Below, one piece after another: positions 33,540 through 42,934 of a stretch of DNA of 64,000 nt. Both the position numbers and the translations under genes were made by a program. The stretch's first letter is position 1. Each line of letters opens with the position of its first letter. This DNA comes from Paenibacillus etheri (lineage in GTDB: Bacteria > Bacillota > Bacilli > Paenibacillales > Paenibacillaceae): NCBI RefSeq assembly GCF_001012825.1, contig NZ_LCZJ02000033.1, forward strand, positions 363,785-427,784. The letters are read 5' to 3'. The notes under the pieces are model-generated. The model was not told the origin of the DNA and ran no database searches. It worked only from the letters and a program-made list of their open reading frames with translations.

Positions 33540-35548
33540 GTTCTATAGCACTTGTGGGCAATCCCAATACAGGTAAGACCTCTCTCTTCAATACCTTAAC
33601 GACTTCATACGAATATGTTGGTAACTGGTCAGGGGTTACGGTTGAGAAGAAGATCGGAAATCTGAAGAACGGGGCAGGCAAGCTCATAGATTTACCCGGC
33701 ATCTATTCTCTTCACCCACTCTCCCGCGATGAAGGGGTAGCAGCCCAATATCTGATAGAAGAATCACCAGAAGCATTAATTAATATCGTGGATGCATCCC
33801 AGCTGGAACGTAATCTGCTGCTCACGCTTCAACTACTTGAGTATGGCAAACCTACTGTACTCGGTCTTAATATGATTGATGTCGCTAATGCGCGTGGTAT
33901 TCGTATTAATCAAACCATTTTACAATCAAGACTGGGTGTAACGGTCCTCCCTCTTATAGCAAGAACCGGTAAAGGCAGCGTACAGATGCTCAGCATCCTA
34001 GAGAAATCGTCAGCGATTCCTGCTGTAAAGTTCAAGCTGAATTATGGTGAGGTAGTCGAACGAGCAATATCTTCTATAGAAAAGGAATTACGTTCTATAA
34101 AAGATCTTCCCAATCATCGTTGGGTCGCTCTACAGCTAATGGAGCAGAATCCGGTGATACTTCAGTTCCTGAAGTCGCGTAAAGATGTTACGGGGCTGCT
34201 GAATATCTGTGAATCCTGCCAGAGTGAGCTACAAATCAAAAAACTCGCCCTGACTCTTCCGCAATGGATTCGCTCGAACCGCATGGATTATATTCGCAAT
34301 ATTTGTGTCGAAGTACTCGATACGACAGCTCAGAAACCCCATAACTTAACTGAAAGATTAGATTCGGTATTGACTCATCGCTTTTTGGGACTGCCCTTAT
34401 TCATAATCTTTATGTATGCTCTCTTTAAGACTACATTTGACTGGGTTGGCGGACCCCTATCGGATATCTTAGATGGCCTGATATCCGGCCCTATTAGTGA
34501 AGGAACGAACTCACTGCTTCAGACCATTGGAGCTTCCGGCTTCACACATGCTTTGATCGTGGATGGTATCATCGGCGGTGTAGGCGGCGTACTGGTCTTT
34601 GTTCCGCAGATCTTCATTCTCTTCCTGATCATTTCCTTCTTAGAGGATTCAGGATACATGGCTCGGGTTTGCTTATTAATGGACAGCACGATGGAACGTA
34701 TGGGACTTAACGGAAAAGCATTTATTCCTTTCATCATTGGCTTTGGTTGCAATGTACCGGCGATTATGGCAGCGCGAAGTATCGAGCAGCCCAAAGACCG
34801 TATGCTGACAACCCTGTTAATGCCGCTAATGTCCTGTTCAGCGAGATTACCTGTTTATGCATTATTCGCAGTTGTATTCTTCCCTGAGCAACAAGCATTT
34901 GCCGTTCTCTCTATGTATGTCATGGGTATTGTATTTGCACTAATTCTTTGTAAGGTATTCTCTAAATACTTATTCAAAAATGACTCCTCTGTCTTCATTA
35001 TCGAACTCCCTCCTTACCGTATGCCGCAGATCAAGACCTTATCGCGCAGCACTTGGGAGAAGGGCAAAGGATTCCTTCGTAAAGCGGGAACGATTATTCT
35101 AGCTGGATCGGCTATTATTTGGTTTATGTCTTATGCCGGTCCCGGCGGATTCGATGTAGAGATGGATCATAGCTTCCTAGCTAAATTCGGAGGTATGATT
35201 GCACCACTACTGGAACCGCTTGGCTTCGGAACGTGGCAGGCCGGCTCTACCTTGGTTCCAGGATTTTTAGCTAAAGAGGTTGTTGTGTCTACAATGAATA
35301 TCATCTATCACGCACCAGATACCACAGGATTAGAGAATCAAATTTCACAAGTCTTTACACCGCTTAGTGCAATCAGCTTTATGGCCTTTATCCTGTTATA
35401 TATTCCTTGTCTGGCCACTGTAGGGGTTATCAAAAAGGAAACAGCCTCATGGAAATGGACCTTCTTCTCTATTGGCTATTCTCTTGCTCTGGCGTATATC
35501 GTATCTTTTGTTATTTTCCAAGGTGGACGATTATTAGGCTGGTCGTAG
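33536..35548 (+). CDS. feoB: Ferrous iron transport protein B (FeoB)
   Basis: A 670-residue membrane GTPase importing Fe(II). G1 is GNPNTGKTS (~residue 8), the switch region is VGNWSGVTVEKK, G3 is DLPGIYS, G4 NMID. The membrane part (from ~280) includes two Gate motifs with IGFGCNVPAIMAAR and CLATVGVIKKETASWKW and the LVPGFLAKEVV motif. Start is TTG 33536 with GAGG ten bases upstream, overlapping the stop of feoA. Part of a Fur-box-preceded operon. Confidence 0.95.
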   Translation: MSSIALVGNPNTGKTSLFNTLTTSYEYVGNWSGVTVEKKIGNLKNGAGKLIDLPGIYSLHPLSRDEGVAAQYLIEESPEALINIVDASQLERNLLLTLQLLEYGKPTVLGLNMIDVANARGIRINQTILQSRLGVTVLPLIARTGKGSVQMLSILEKSSAIPAVKFKLNYGEVVERAISSIEKELRSIKDLPNHRWVALQLMEQNPVILQFLKSRKDVTGLLNICESCQSELQIKKLALTLPQWIRSNRMDYIRNICVEVLDTTAQKPHNLTERLDSVLTHRFLGLPLFIIFMYALFKTTFDWVGGPLSDILDGLISGPISEGTNSLLQTIGASGFTHALIVDGIIGGVGGVLVFVPQIFILFLIISFLEDSGYMARVCLLMDSTMERMGLNGKAFIPFIIGFGCNVPAIMAARSIEQPKDRMLTTLLMPLMSCSARLPVYALFAVVFFPEQQAFAVLSMYVMGIVFALILCKVFSKYLFKNDSSVFIIELPPYRMPQIKTLSRSTWEKGKGFLRKAGTIILAGSAIIWFMSYAGPGGFDVEMDHSFLAKFGGMIAPLLEPLGFGTWQAGSTLVPGFLAKEVVVSTMNIIYHAPDTTGLENQISQVFTPLSAISFMAFILLYIPCLATVGVIKKETASWKWTFFSIGYSLALAYIVSFVIFQGGRLLGWS

Positions 35549-35592
35549 AACTTGCAATTTGCAGATTCTCATAATGAAAGTGAGGCACCATA

Positions 35593-35772
35593 ATGATAAA
35601 TGTTCTAATCATCACTCTGATCTTCGGTTATTCAGGCTGGATCATCTATCGACATGTGAAAAAGGGTAAACAAGGCGCTTGCGCTGGCTGTGATAAGGGT
35701 AAGAGCTGCTCAGCAGCGACTTTAGATTCCCCCCTCTCCAGCTGCTCAACACCTGTTAACAAGAAGAAGTAG
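35593..35772 (+). CDS. FeoB-associated Cys-rich membrane protein
   Basis: ATG 35593 with GAGGCA upstream encodes 59 residues: one N-terminal membrane helix (VLIITLIFGYSGWIIYRHV), then KQGACAGCDKGKSC and SSCS, a Cys-rich tail like the family found after feoB in Firmicutes. It lies 44 bases after feoB, so it is in the same operon. Function presumed to be iron handling at the FeoB exit. Confidence 0.85.
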   Translation: MINVLIITLIFGYSGWIIYRHVKKGKQGACAGCDKGKSCSAATLDSPLSSCSTPVNKKK

Positions 35773-35875
35773 GCTTGTACTATCAGTTATATGTAAAGGT
35801 TTATAGTTTAGCTTTCATTGCTTTCGGGTATGTTTGTTATAAGCAACTACAGACTATACCAAGGAGGTAATCACT

Positions 35876-36022
35876 ATGAACACAAAAAAAACATTTTTGA
35901 CAACAGCCGCATTGGGAGTAGCCTATTTACTGAAGAATAAGGGAACCCGCGATAAAATTATGAACAGTATTCAATCCTTTACTTCTCAATCGAAGGCTAA
36001 AAAATCCAGTGGCACTATTTAA
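35876..36022 (+). CDS. Small hypothetical protein (48 aa)
   Basis: ATG 35876 has AAGGAGG nine bases upstream, an excellent ribosome site. The peptide has a short hydrophobic stretch (TFLTTAALGVAYLLK) and a basic, Ser/Lys-rich tail. I recognise no family. It is followed by a strong terminator, so it may end the feo transcription unit or be a single gene. Confidence 0.6.
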   Translation: MNTKKTFLTTAALGVAYLLKNKGTRDKIMNSIQSFTSQSKAKKSSGTI

Positions 36023-36047
36023 CTCTTATCATTCTTACAAAAGCAAA

Positions 36048-36103
36048 GAAACCTCGCCTTAGGGAATGGGTATCATACATCCATTGTCCTGAGGCGAGGT
36101 TTC
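36048..36103. terminator. Terminator after the small protein gene and convergent pepA
   Basis: GAAACCTCGCC pairs with GGCGAGGTTTC, with extra inner pairing, and is followed by T-rich DNA on the right and A-rich DNA on the left. It can serve both convergent genes. Confidence 0.7.
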
Positions 36104-36127
36104 TATTTGTTGTTTATGAAGAGCTAA

Positions 36128-37633
36128 TCATTCGCTTTCGCTGAGCAACCACTGAACCAATGTGCGAACCATGACTCCGGTACCACCTCTAGGATTAACT
36201 CCACGTTCTTTAGAAAGAAATGCTGTTCCAGCAATATCTAGATGTATCCACGGCAGACCTTCCGCAAACTCACCTACGAATAACCCAGCGGTAGTAGCTC
36301 CCCCGAATCTTCCTGCGGTGTTACGGATATCGGCCACTTCACTCTTTAGCATTTCACGGAATTCCGGGTAAGCCGGAAGCTGCCATATTTTTTCACCCGA
36401 AATGTTAGCCGCTATCATAAACTGCTCCATAAATTCCTCGTTGTTAGTAACCGCACCTGTAGCTATATCTCCCAATGTCGACAACACCGCACCTGTCAGC
36501 GTGGCAACATCAATGACACGTTTCGCTCCCCACTCCCGGGCATAGGTCAGCGCATCCCCAAGTACAAGTCTTCCTTCTGCATCGGTATTCAATACCTCTA
36601 TGGTTCTTCCGCTCATTGATGTAATGATATCCCCGGGTTTAAAAGCATTAGCAGAAGGCATATTCTCAGCGGATGGAATGACCATTACGACATTAATTCG
36701 TGGACGTAACCGGCCTAGTGCCTCCATTACTCCAAGAACAGCCGCTGCGCCCCCCATATCACTAATTAACTCTTCCATGCCTGGGGCTCTTTTTAAGGAA
36801 ATCCCCCCTGTATCAAAAGTAATCCCTTTACCAACCAGCCCCACTACATTATCCCAGTGCCCCGTTCCCTGGTAACGGATGACGATCATTCGCGGAGGGT
36901 TTACACTTCCTTTTCCGACTGCGAGCAATCCGCCCATTCCTTTTTGCTCAATTTCCCGTTCATCCAGCACTTCGGAAGGAAATCCATAACGTTCAGCAAC
37001 TTCTACAGCAGCCACAGCAAGGTCAGATGGAGTCAGCAGATTGCCGGGCATATTCGTTAAGTTCCGTGCTAGATTCGTAGCTTCACCAAAAGCCAGCCCT
37101 CTCTGGATGCCCAGATTCCAGTCACGCTCGAAAGTATCTTCTGGCTTCTTCTCCATAGTGAAAATAACCGAGTTTGGATCCGTATATTGAGATTGCTCCT
37201 GCTTATATGTGGGACGACGATAGGAACCAAGTGACAAACCCTCCGACAACGCATAAGCAATAGATACAATATTCCTATTTACTGTTAGCTCCTGAACACC
37301 TTCAGGCACCTGAAACACTAACTGTATCGCCTTCAATCGAAGTGCTGCACGCGCTGCCTGAGCGGCCATTTGGCGTAGATCTTCAGTCCTGAGAAATTGG
37401 TCCCCCTTTCCAACCAAAATAGCCACAGGACAACCGGATGGATGATCTAAAGGCAGTACATAAGTCTGATTCAGCTTCCCACTAAAGAGACCTGTCTTCC
37501 CTAATAAGCGAATGCTGTCATTCCACCTCTCTGAGAGGCCGCCATGTTGGGCCTCCGACTCAGAGATGATAAGGATAAGGGCATCACCCTGTATTTCATT
37601 AATGGCACTGCCACTTATTAATTCTATATTCAT
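36128..37633 (-). CDS. pepA: Leucyl aminopeptidase (M17)
   Basis: A 501-residue di-zinc aminopeptidase removing N-terminal residues from peptides. The catalytic half shows GLVGKGITFDTGGISLK (metal and Lys), DMGGAAAV, NTDAEGRLVLGDAL (signature with Asp/Glu ligands) and a C-terminal HLDIAGTAF. Length and motifs fit PepA/AmpA. ATG 37633 is chosen for GGAGG eight bases upstream; a longer frame to 37735 is unlikely. Single gene. Confidence 0.95.
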   Translation of the reverse strand: MNIELISGSAINEIQGDALILIISESEAQHGGLSERWNDSIRLLGKTGLFSGKLNQTYVLPLDHPSGCPVAILVGKGDQFLRTEDLRQMAAQAARAALRLKAIQLVFQVPEGVQELTVNRNIVSIAYALSEGLSLGSYRRPTYKQEQSQYTDPNSVIFTMEKKPEDTFERDWNLGIQRGLAFGEATNLARNLTNMPGNLLTPSDLAVAAVEVAERYGFPSEVLDEREIEQKGMGGLLAVGKGSVNPPRMIVIRYQGTGHWDNVVGLVGKGITFDTGGISLKRAPGMEELISDMGGAAAVLGVMEALGRLRPRINVVMVIPSAENMPSANAFKPGDIITSMSGRTIEVLNTDAEGRLVLGDALTYAREWGAKRVIDVATLTGAVLSTLGDIATGAVTNNEEFMEQFMIAANISGEKIWQLPAYPEFREMLKSEVADIRNTAGRFGGATTAGLFVGEFAEGLPWIHLDIAGTAFLSKERGVNPRGGTGVMVRTLVQWLLSESE

Positions 37634-37756
37634 TGTGTCTACCTCCATCTGTCTCCCAAAACCAATCCCCATTGTAACATAAGCAAGGCTGATCTCTGCA
37701 TCTGTATTATCCGCAGGGATCAGCCTCTTAAACACTTTATATTCTAATCGAATGTA

Positions 37757-38860
37757 CTAATGGATTAATGGCAATGAGATTACAAAATGAGTACCTTCGT
37801 TAACTCTACTACTGACAGAGATACATCCGCCATGATTTTTGATGATTCGGTCACTCACGGATAGCCCGAGCCCAGTCCCATTCTCTTTTGTTGTAAAAAA
37901 TGGATTGAATAACCTGTCCAGTGTACGGATATCCATTCCCTTACCATTATCAGAAATGAACATACGGACCTCAGAACCCTCTCTGTGGGCTCCGACCTCT
38001 ATTTTACCCATTAGACCATCTACTCTATCCGTAACGGCCTCCATAGCGTTTCTAATCAAGTTGAGAACTACCTGTTTCATTTGTTTTACATCTCCAGAAA
38101 TCATCATATCCCCCTGTAAAGGATGTAGATTGATCTGGCACCCTTTCATCAAGGCTTCGCTCTCTGTTAGCAGCACTACCTCCTTGAGTAAGGCTGACAC
38201 TGGAATCATCCCCACTTGAGGAACTGACGGCTTGGAAGAAGTTAGAAATTCATGGATAATATCATTCGCACGATCGATCTCCGCCAAGATTATCTTGCCA
38301 TATTCCTGCTTCCCAAGCTGCTGTAGATGCGGGTGCAGCAATTGAATAAATCCACGAATTGCAGTTAATGGATTCCGGATTTCATGGGCAATAGATGCAG
38401 ATAATTTACCTAGCATAGCCAAACTATCGTTCTGGTAAGCCGTTTGCTCAATCAACTTATAATCGGAGATTTCTTTAACTGTAAACAAATAACAACCCTT
38501 CATTTGCTCTCCACAGCATAATGTAACCTTCCAATAACGGCCATACTCGTCTAAAAATTCATAATTTGATTTTCCTTTGTATACCATCTCTTTATAGCTT
38601 TGTAGTACTTGCTTTTTCTTAAAGCGGCTTAGTCTAACGTTAAATAATAGGTGTGATATTGTACAGCCAACAAGGGAGTGACGGGTTAATTCAAGCATCC
38701 CGTACATTTGCTTATTTACAAAACTTATAACTCCCTCTTCATCAAAAAGCATGATTCCGCTGTCAATATTCTCTAGTACATCCTCGTATGTAGTATCCAC
38801 AGGCCCTGATTGATAGGTTCTTCCCGGTAATAGAAGACTTTCTTGATATTGGCTAATCAC
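37757..38860 (-). CDS. PAS-containing sensor histidine kinase (sporulation-kinase-like)
   Basis: A 367-residue soluble kinase. A PAS domain at ~25-135 starts YEDVLENIDSGIMLFDEEG. The dimerisation/phosphoacceptor helix is LSASIAHEIRNPLTAIRGF (His ~160). The ATPase part has NLIRNAMEAV (N box), SDNGKGMD (G1), FFTTKENGTGLGLSVS (F/G2). This build matches Bacillus/Paenibacillus KinE-like phosphorelay kinases feeding Spo0F. Start is GTG 38860 with GGGGGAA upstream. No response regulator adjoins it. Confidence 0.88.
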   Translation of the reverse strand: MISQYQESLLLPGRTYQSGPVDTTYEDVLENIDSGIMLFDEEGVISFVNKQMYGMLELTRHSLVGCTISHLLFNVRLSRFKKKQVLQSYKEMVYKGKSNYEFLDEYGRYWKVTLCCGEQMKGCYLFTVKEISDYKLIEQTAYQNDSLAMLGKLSASIAHEIRNPLTAIRGFIQLLHPHLQQLGKQEYGKIILAEIDRANDIIHEFLTSSKPSVPQVGMIPVSALLKEVVLLTESEALMKGCQINLHPLQGDMMISGDVKQMKQVVLNLIRNAMEAVTDRVDGLMGKIEVGAHREGSEVRMFISDNGKGMDIRTLDRLFNPFFTTKENGTGLGLSVSDRIIKNHGGCISVSSRVNEGTHFVISLPLIH

Positions 38861-38880
38861 GATACGAAGTTCCCCCTTTT

Positions 38881-39048
38881 ACTGCATTTGACGAAGACGC
38901 TAAAGCGACATCAAATTACTATGTATTTGAGTATATGACGAAGCCGCCAGAACATTCGGTAATCGTTGCACTTTTTCCAACCGGTTCAATTATATTCCAA
39001 TCATATCCAAGTGAAGTAGACAACGCAATCAGAGAAACTGTCGAATGA
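38881..39048 (+). pseudogene. Short open fragment without start
   Basis: 55 codons open from ACT 38881 to TGA 39046-39048 read like a protein C-terminus (FEYMTKPPEHSVIVALFPTG). No start or ribosome site precedes it, and it is bounded by a stop upstream near the kinase's 5' end. It may be a gene relic or chance. Nothing else is seen in 38861-39157. Confidence 0.3.
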
Positions 39049-39157
39049 TAAAAAAATTCATAAAATGATTCCAAAGACATATAAAAAATCACATCAAATT
39101 ATATTTATTACTATTAATTCGTTCAAATACATTAAAGCGTTTTCAAAAAAATAGAAA

Positions 39158-39188
39158 AACTAAAAAGCCCTCGCAGTTGCGAAGGCTT
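39158..39188 (-). terminator. Terminator after the zinc-finger-like gene
   Basis: AAGCCcTCGCA pairs with TGCGAaGGCTT; read leftward it ends in TTTTTAGTTTTT. Confidence 0.65.
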
Positions 39189-39225
39189 AAAAAAGAAATG
39201 GGTCTGACCCAAATTGCAAATAATC

Positions 39226-39633
39226 TTATGCTTTCTGTTGCAGACGAAGGCGTCTCTGACTCATCACAGCTAATCTTTTCTTCAATTCCCGTTCCCACTT
39301 CGTATCCTCAATCTGTTTGGCTACAGCAAGCAGGTCAAGCGCCATATCGATCTGACTCCGCACAATAGCTAGAGGCTCTTCACTCTCGATGTTAATGACA
39401 TTCTCGAATATTGCAGTTTCGTCTTCCATGACATAGTCCTGAAAATCCACATCAGTAACACCGTCTCCATGTGCGTATTCCGCCAAGATCTCATACTCAT
39501 TCTCGACCTTATAGTGAACCTCTACACGATGACATACCGGACAAAAAAGCAGGGGAACATTATGGACTTGCGTGCGATAATGTTTAAGGGTTCCCTTTGT
39601 TCCTACCATACTCGCTCCACAGCAAAAGCTCAT
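39226..39633 (-). CDS. Hypothetical protein with Cys pairs (YgiT-like zinc motif)
   Basis: A 135-residue protein with an N-terminal FCCGAS and CPVCHRVEV, which could form a zinc ribbon such as in YgiT-type proteins. The middle is acidic and the C-terminal ~40 residues are basic helix (WERELKKRLAVMSQRRLRLQ). ATG 39633 has AAGGAGG upstream. I do not recognise a firm family. It is a single gene. Confidence 0.6.
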   Translation of the reverse strand: MSFCCGASMVGTKGTLKHYRTQVHNVPLLFCPVCHRVEVHYKVENEYEILAEYAHGDGVTDVDFQDYVMEDETAIFENVINIESEEPLAIVRSQIDMALDLLAVAKQIEDTKWERELKKRLAVMSQRRLRLQQKA

Positions 39634-39784
39634 ATTTGTTCACCCTCCTTAAAATAACTAACCCATCTGAGTTTTTATTATTGTATTACATTACCCCAAT
39701 GGAGATTCCTCCACTCGAGGACATAATATAACTTTTCACGCCTATTTTCAAATCCATTTTTTATTTAAGACTCTTTTGGAGCAA

Positions 39785-39820
39785 AAAACCTCCTTACAGA
39801 AAAAACTTCTGCAAGGAGGT
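39785..39820 (-). terminator. Terminator after the peroxiredoxin gene
   Basis: ACCTCCTTaCAG pairs with CTGcAAGGAGGT; read leftward it ends in TTTTTT. Confidence 0.75.
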
Positions 39821-39862
39821 CGAAATCAGAATATCAAAGATCAAATAATAGCAGAACAACAT

Positions 39863-40401
39863 TTAAAGGTTTCTGTCACCTGGTTTCCAGTTCATTGGGC
39901 ATAAGCCACCAGATTGTAGGGCTTGAAGGACACGAAGTGTCTCTTCTACGCTGCGACCTACATCATTGTGATTAACGACTTGATATTTCAATTCACCTTC
40001 AGGATCAATGATGAACAATCCACGCAATGCAATACCTTCTTCTTCAATCAGAATGCCGTAGTCTTTAGCAACTTGTTTAGTAATATCAGCAGCAAGCGGG
40101 AAACTCAAACGGCCAAGACCATTCGAATCCTTAAGTGTATTGATCCATGCTTTGTGGCTGTGGATCGAATCTACACTTGCGCCGAGAATTTCTGTATCAA
40201 GCGCTTCGAACTGCGCAGCTGCTTCACTAAGAGCTGTGATTTCAGTCGGACATACAAAAGTGAAGTCCAGAGGATAAAAGAAGAATACCAGCCATTGCCA
40301 CGATAGTCGGATAGACTTACTTTACCAAAATCTTTACCGTCACCTGATACGGTTTGCATAGTAAAGTCTGGAGCTGGTTTACCTACTAAACGTTCAGCCA
40401 T
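39863..40401 (-). pseudogene. 2-Cys peroxiredoxin (AhpC/TSA family) with a one-base frameshift
   Basis: The gene starts at ATG 40401 with AAAGGAGG upstream and reads MAERLVGKPAPDFTMQTVSG to DYRG. One base is then missing in an A run (40295-40296 on the plus strand), and in the next frame it continues as [20 protein letters not shown]-like sequence with the peroxidatic Cys. Downstream the frame contains SFPLAADITKQVAKDYGI and the resolving Cys in GGLCPMNW. So a complete thiol peroxidase gene is broken by a single deletion. A sequencing error is a real alternative. A terminator follows. Confidence 0.8.
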
Positions 40402-40562
40402 TGCCAAAATCCTCCTTTGATTATGTAAGAAACCAACCATTTCTTGTCGTGATATGCTGGAATAATTTACATCTTGTCTACATATCGAATGGTATCATCG
40501 TACAAAATCAAAGTCAATCTTAGGCCAATTCCTCTTTAATCATAATTACAAATTAGATCTTA

Positions 40563-41645
40563 TTACGCTTTGCGGATTGCTGCTACGATCAGGTCGCCCA
40601 TTTCAGATGTACTGATCGCTTTGCTCTTATCTACGGCGATATCACTTGTACGGTGTCCCGCATCCAATACTTCAGCCACTGCAGCCTCTATCGCAGCAGC
40701 CGCATCCTCATAACCAAAGGTTAAACGGTACATCAGCGCTAAGGACAAGATTGTAGCAATTGGGTTTGCAATCCCTTGTCCGGCAATATCAGGTGCAGAG
40801 CCGTGGACAGGCTCGTAGAGACCATAGTTACCATCGCCCATTGAAGCGGAAGCAAGCATACCGATAGAGCCTGTCAACATCGCAGCCTCATCGCTCAGAA
40901 TGTCACCAAACATGTTCTCGGTAACGATAACATCAAAGCTAGCTGGACGACGCAGAAGCTGCATTGCACAGTTATCAACGAGTACATGCTCAACCTCTAC
41001 CTCGGGATATTCTGGAGCAATCTTATTTACAACCTCACGCCATAAACGTGAAGTTTCAAGTACATTCGCTTTATCAACACTTGCCAGCTTATTGCGACGC
41101 TTGCCAGCAATCTCAAAAGCCTGACGCACAATTCGTTCAACTTCCATTACGTTATATACACAGGTATCCACTGCTTCTTCACCATGTTCACCTTGACGAC
41201 GCAGTTTATCTCCGAAGTAAATCCCACCAGTCAGCTCACGAACGACCATAAGATCTGTTCCTTCCAGCACTTCTGGCTTCAATGTCGAAGCGTCCTTAAG
41301 GCAATCGAATACGACTGCTGGACGTAAGTTTGAGAACAATCCAAGCGCTTTACGAATGCCAAGCAATCCGGTTTCAGGACGAAGCTCCTTAGAATTGTTA
41401 TCCCACTTCGGTCCGCCTACAGCACCCAGTAATACAGCGTCTGCACTGCGACAGATTTCTAGTGTATCTTCCGGCAGCGGTGTGCCTCTCTCGTCTATTG
41501 CAATGCCGCCAAATAGAGCGTGCTCCGTTTTAAAGGCATAACCAAATACTTCTTCCGTTGCTTTCAATACTTTTTCAGCTTCAGCTACTACTTCAGGTCC
41601 AATACCGTCCCCTGCGATTACGGCGATTTTTTTAACCTCACTCAT
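40563..41645 (-). CDS. leuB: 3-isopropylmalate dehydrogenase
   Basis: A 360-residue enzyme of leucine synthesis that oxidises and decarboxylates 3-isopropylmalate with NAD. It shows [12 protein letters not shown] at the N-terminus, the substrate loop [47 protein letters not shown], and [19 protein letters not shown] with the metal Asp residues, then [21 protein letters not shown] 41645 is the start, with AGGAG eight bases upstream. leuC and leuD do not follow here. Confidence 0.95.
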   Translation of the reverse strand: MSEVKKIAVIAGDGIGPEVVAEAEKVLKATEEVFGYAFKTEHALFGGIAIDERGTPLPEDTLEICRSADAVLLGAVGGPKWDNNSKELRPETGLLGIRKALGLFSNLRPAVVFDCLKDASTLKPEVLEGTDLMVVRELTGGIYFGDKLRRQGEHGEEAVDTCVYNVMEVERIVRQAFEIAGKRRNKLASVDKANVLETSRLWREVVNKIAPEYPEVEVEHVLVDNCAMQLLRRPASFDVIVTENMFGDILSDEAAMLTGSIGMLASASMGDGNYGLYEPVHGSAPDIAGQGIANPIATILSLALMYRLTFGYEDAAAAIEAAVAEVLDAGHRTSDIAVDKSKAISTSEMGDLIVAAIRKA

Positions 41646-41873
41646 CTCAGTCACTCCTCAAGTGGTCTGCTCTAACAGACATAGTTCTTCTTTATATTGT
41701 TGTATCATACCCAGTCGTAAAGGACAAAGATATAGATTCTATTGAGTTGATAGGCATAGCCTATAACCAAACAAGAAAAGACAACTTATCTTGACTCCCG
41801 CTTCTTATTTGCTCTTATTTCTGAAGATGTTTACAATTAAGTTGAAATCATCTACCTAAGGAGTGAATGCGAA

Positions 41874-42854
41874 GTGCAATATGCAAAGCTTGGCAAATCC
41901 GGTATGAAGGTCAGTCGGCTATGTCTTGGAACAATGAACTTCGGACCACAAACAGATGAACAAGAAGCCTTCCGTATTATGGACGCTGCACTCGACGCAG
42001 GTGTTAATTTTTTTGATACCGCTAACATTTATGGCTGGGATGAGAATTCCGGTTTAACAGAAACGATTATTGGTCGTTGGTTTAAGCAAGGCGGTGGTCG
42101 ACGTGAAAAGGTCGTGTTAGCTACCAAGGTATACGGTGCAATGAGCAATAAGCTCGACGGGCCTAATGATGAGGGTGGACTATCATCTTATATTATACGC
42201 CGCCATCTAGAGGGGTCTTTGCAGCGTCTCCAGACCGATCATATTGAATTGTACCAGATGCATCACGTTGACCGTAGTGTCTCTTGGGACGAGCTGTGGG
42301 GGGCTTTCGAGCTTGCTGTAAACCAAGGAAAGATTGGTTATGTCGGCTCCAGTAACTTTGCGGGATGGGATATCGCTGTAGCCCAACAAGAAGCGAAGGC
42401 ACGTGGCTTTTTAGGTTTGATTTCTGAGCAGCATAAATACAGCCTCACCTGTCGCCTTCCTGAACTTGAAGTATTACCCTCCTCTCTCCATCATGGATTA
42501 GGCGTTATTCCTTGGAGCCCACTGGACGGAGGTCTTCTTGGACGCAATGCACTTAAGAAAATAGAAGGCAGCCGCAGTGGAGGAAATGCTGAGCGCGTAG
42601 AGCAATACAAAGATCAGCTTGAAGCTTTTGCAAGCTTATGTATGGAGCTTGGAGAACCACAAGATAATGTAGCGCTAGCATGGTTATTAGCCAATCCTGC
42701 TGTAACCGCACCAATTATTGGACCACGCACACTAGAGCAATTCGAGAGTGCACTACGCAGTCTTGAGATTGTGCTGGATGAATCTGTCCTTAAACGTCTA
42801 GATGAGATCTTCCCAGGACCGGGCGGAGAAGCTCCTAAAGCTTATGCTTGGTAG
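41874..42854 (+). CDS. Aldo/keto reductase
   Basis: A 326-residue (alpha/beta)8 NADPH reductase. The catalytic tetrad is visible: FFDTANIYG (Asp, Tyr), VLATKVYG (Lys) and YQMHHVD (His). WSPLDGGLLGRN and IIGPRTLEQFESAL provide the cofactor region. GTG 41874 follows AAGGAG. It is divergent from leuB and followed by a strong terminator. Substrate unknown. Confidence 0.92.
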   Translation: MQYAKLGKSGMKVSRLCLGTMNFGPQTDEQEAFRIMDAALDAGVNFFDTANIYGWDENSGLTETIIGRWFKQGGGRREKVVLATKVYGAMSNKLDGPNDEGGLSSYIIRRHLEGSLQRLQTDHIELYQMHHVDRSVSWDELWGAFELAVNQGKIGYVGSSNFAGWDIAVAQQEAKARGFLGLISEQHKYSLTCRLPELEVLPSSLHHGLGVIPWSPLDGGLLGRNALKKIEGSRSGGNAERVEQYKDQLEAFASLCMELGEPQDNVALAWLLANPAVTAPIIGPRTLEQFESALRSLEIVLDESVLKRLDEIFPGPGGEAPKAYAW

Positions 42855-42874
42855 GTTTCTTATAATTTGAAAAA

Positions 42875-42923
42875 GGGAGCTAAGGCTTCAGCAGAACCAA
42901 TCGCTGAAGCCTTAACTCCCTTT
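42875..42923. terminator. Bidirectional terminator between the AKR and DUF4097 genes
   Basis: GGGAGcTAAGGCTTCAGC pairs with GCTGAAGCCTTAaCTCCC (17 pairs), T-rich to the right, and AAAAA on the left. Confidence 0.8.
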
Positions 42924-42934
42924 ATTGTTCGTGC

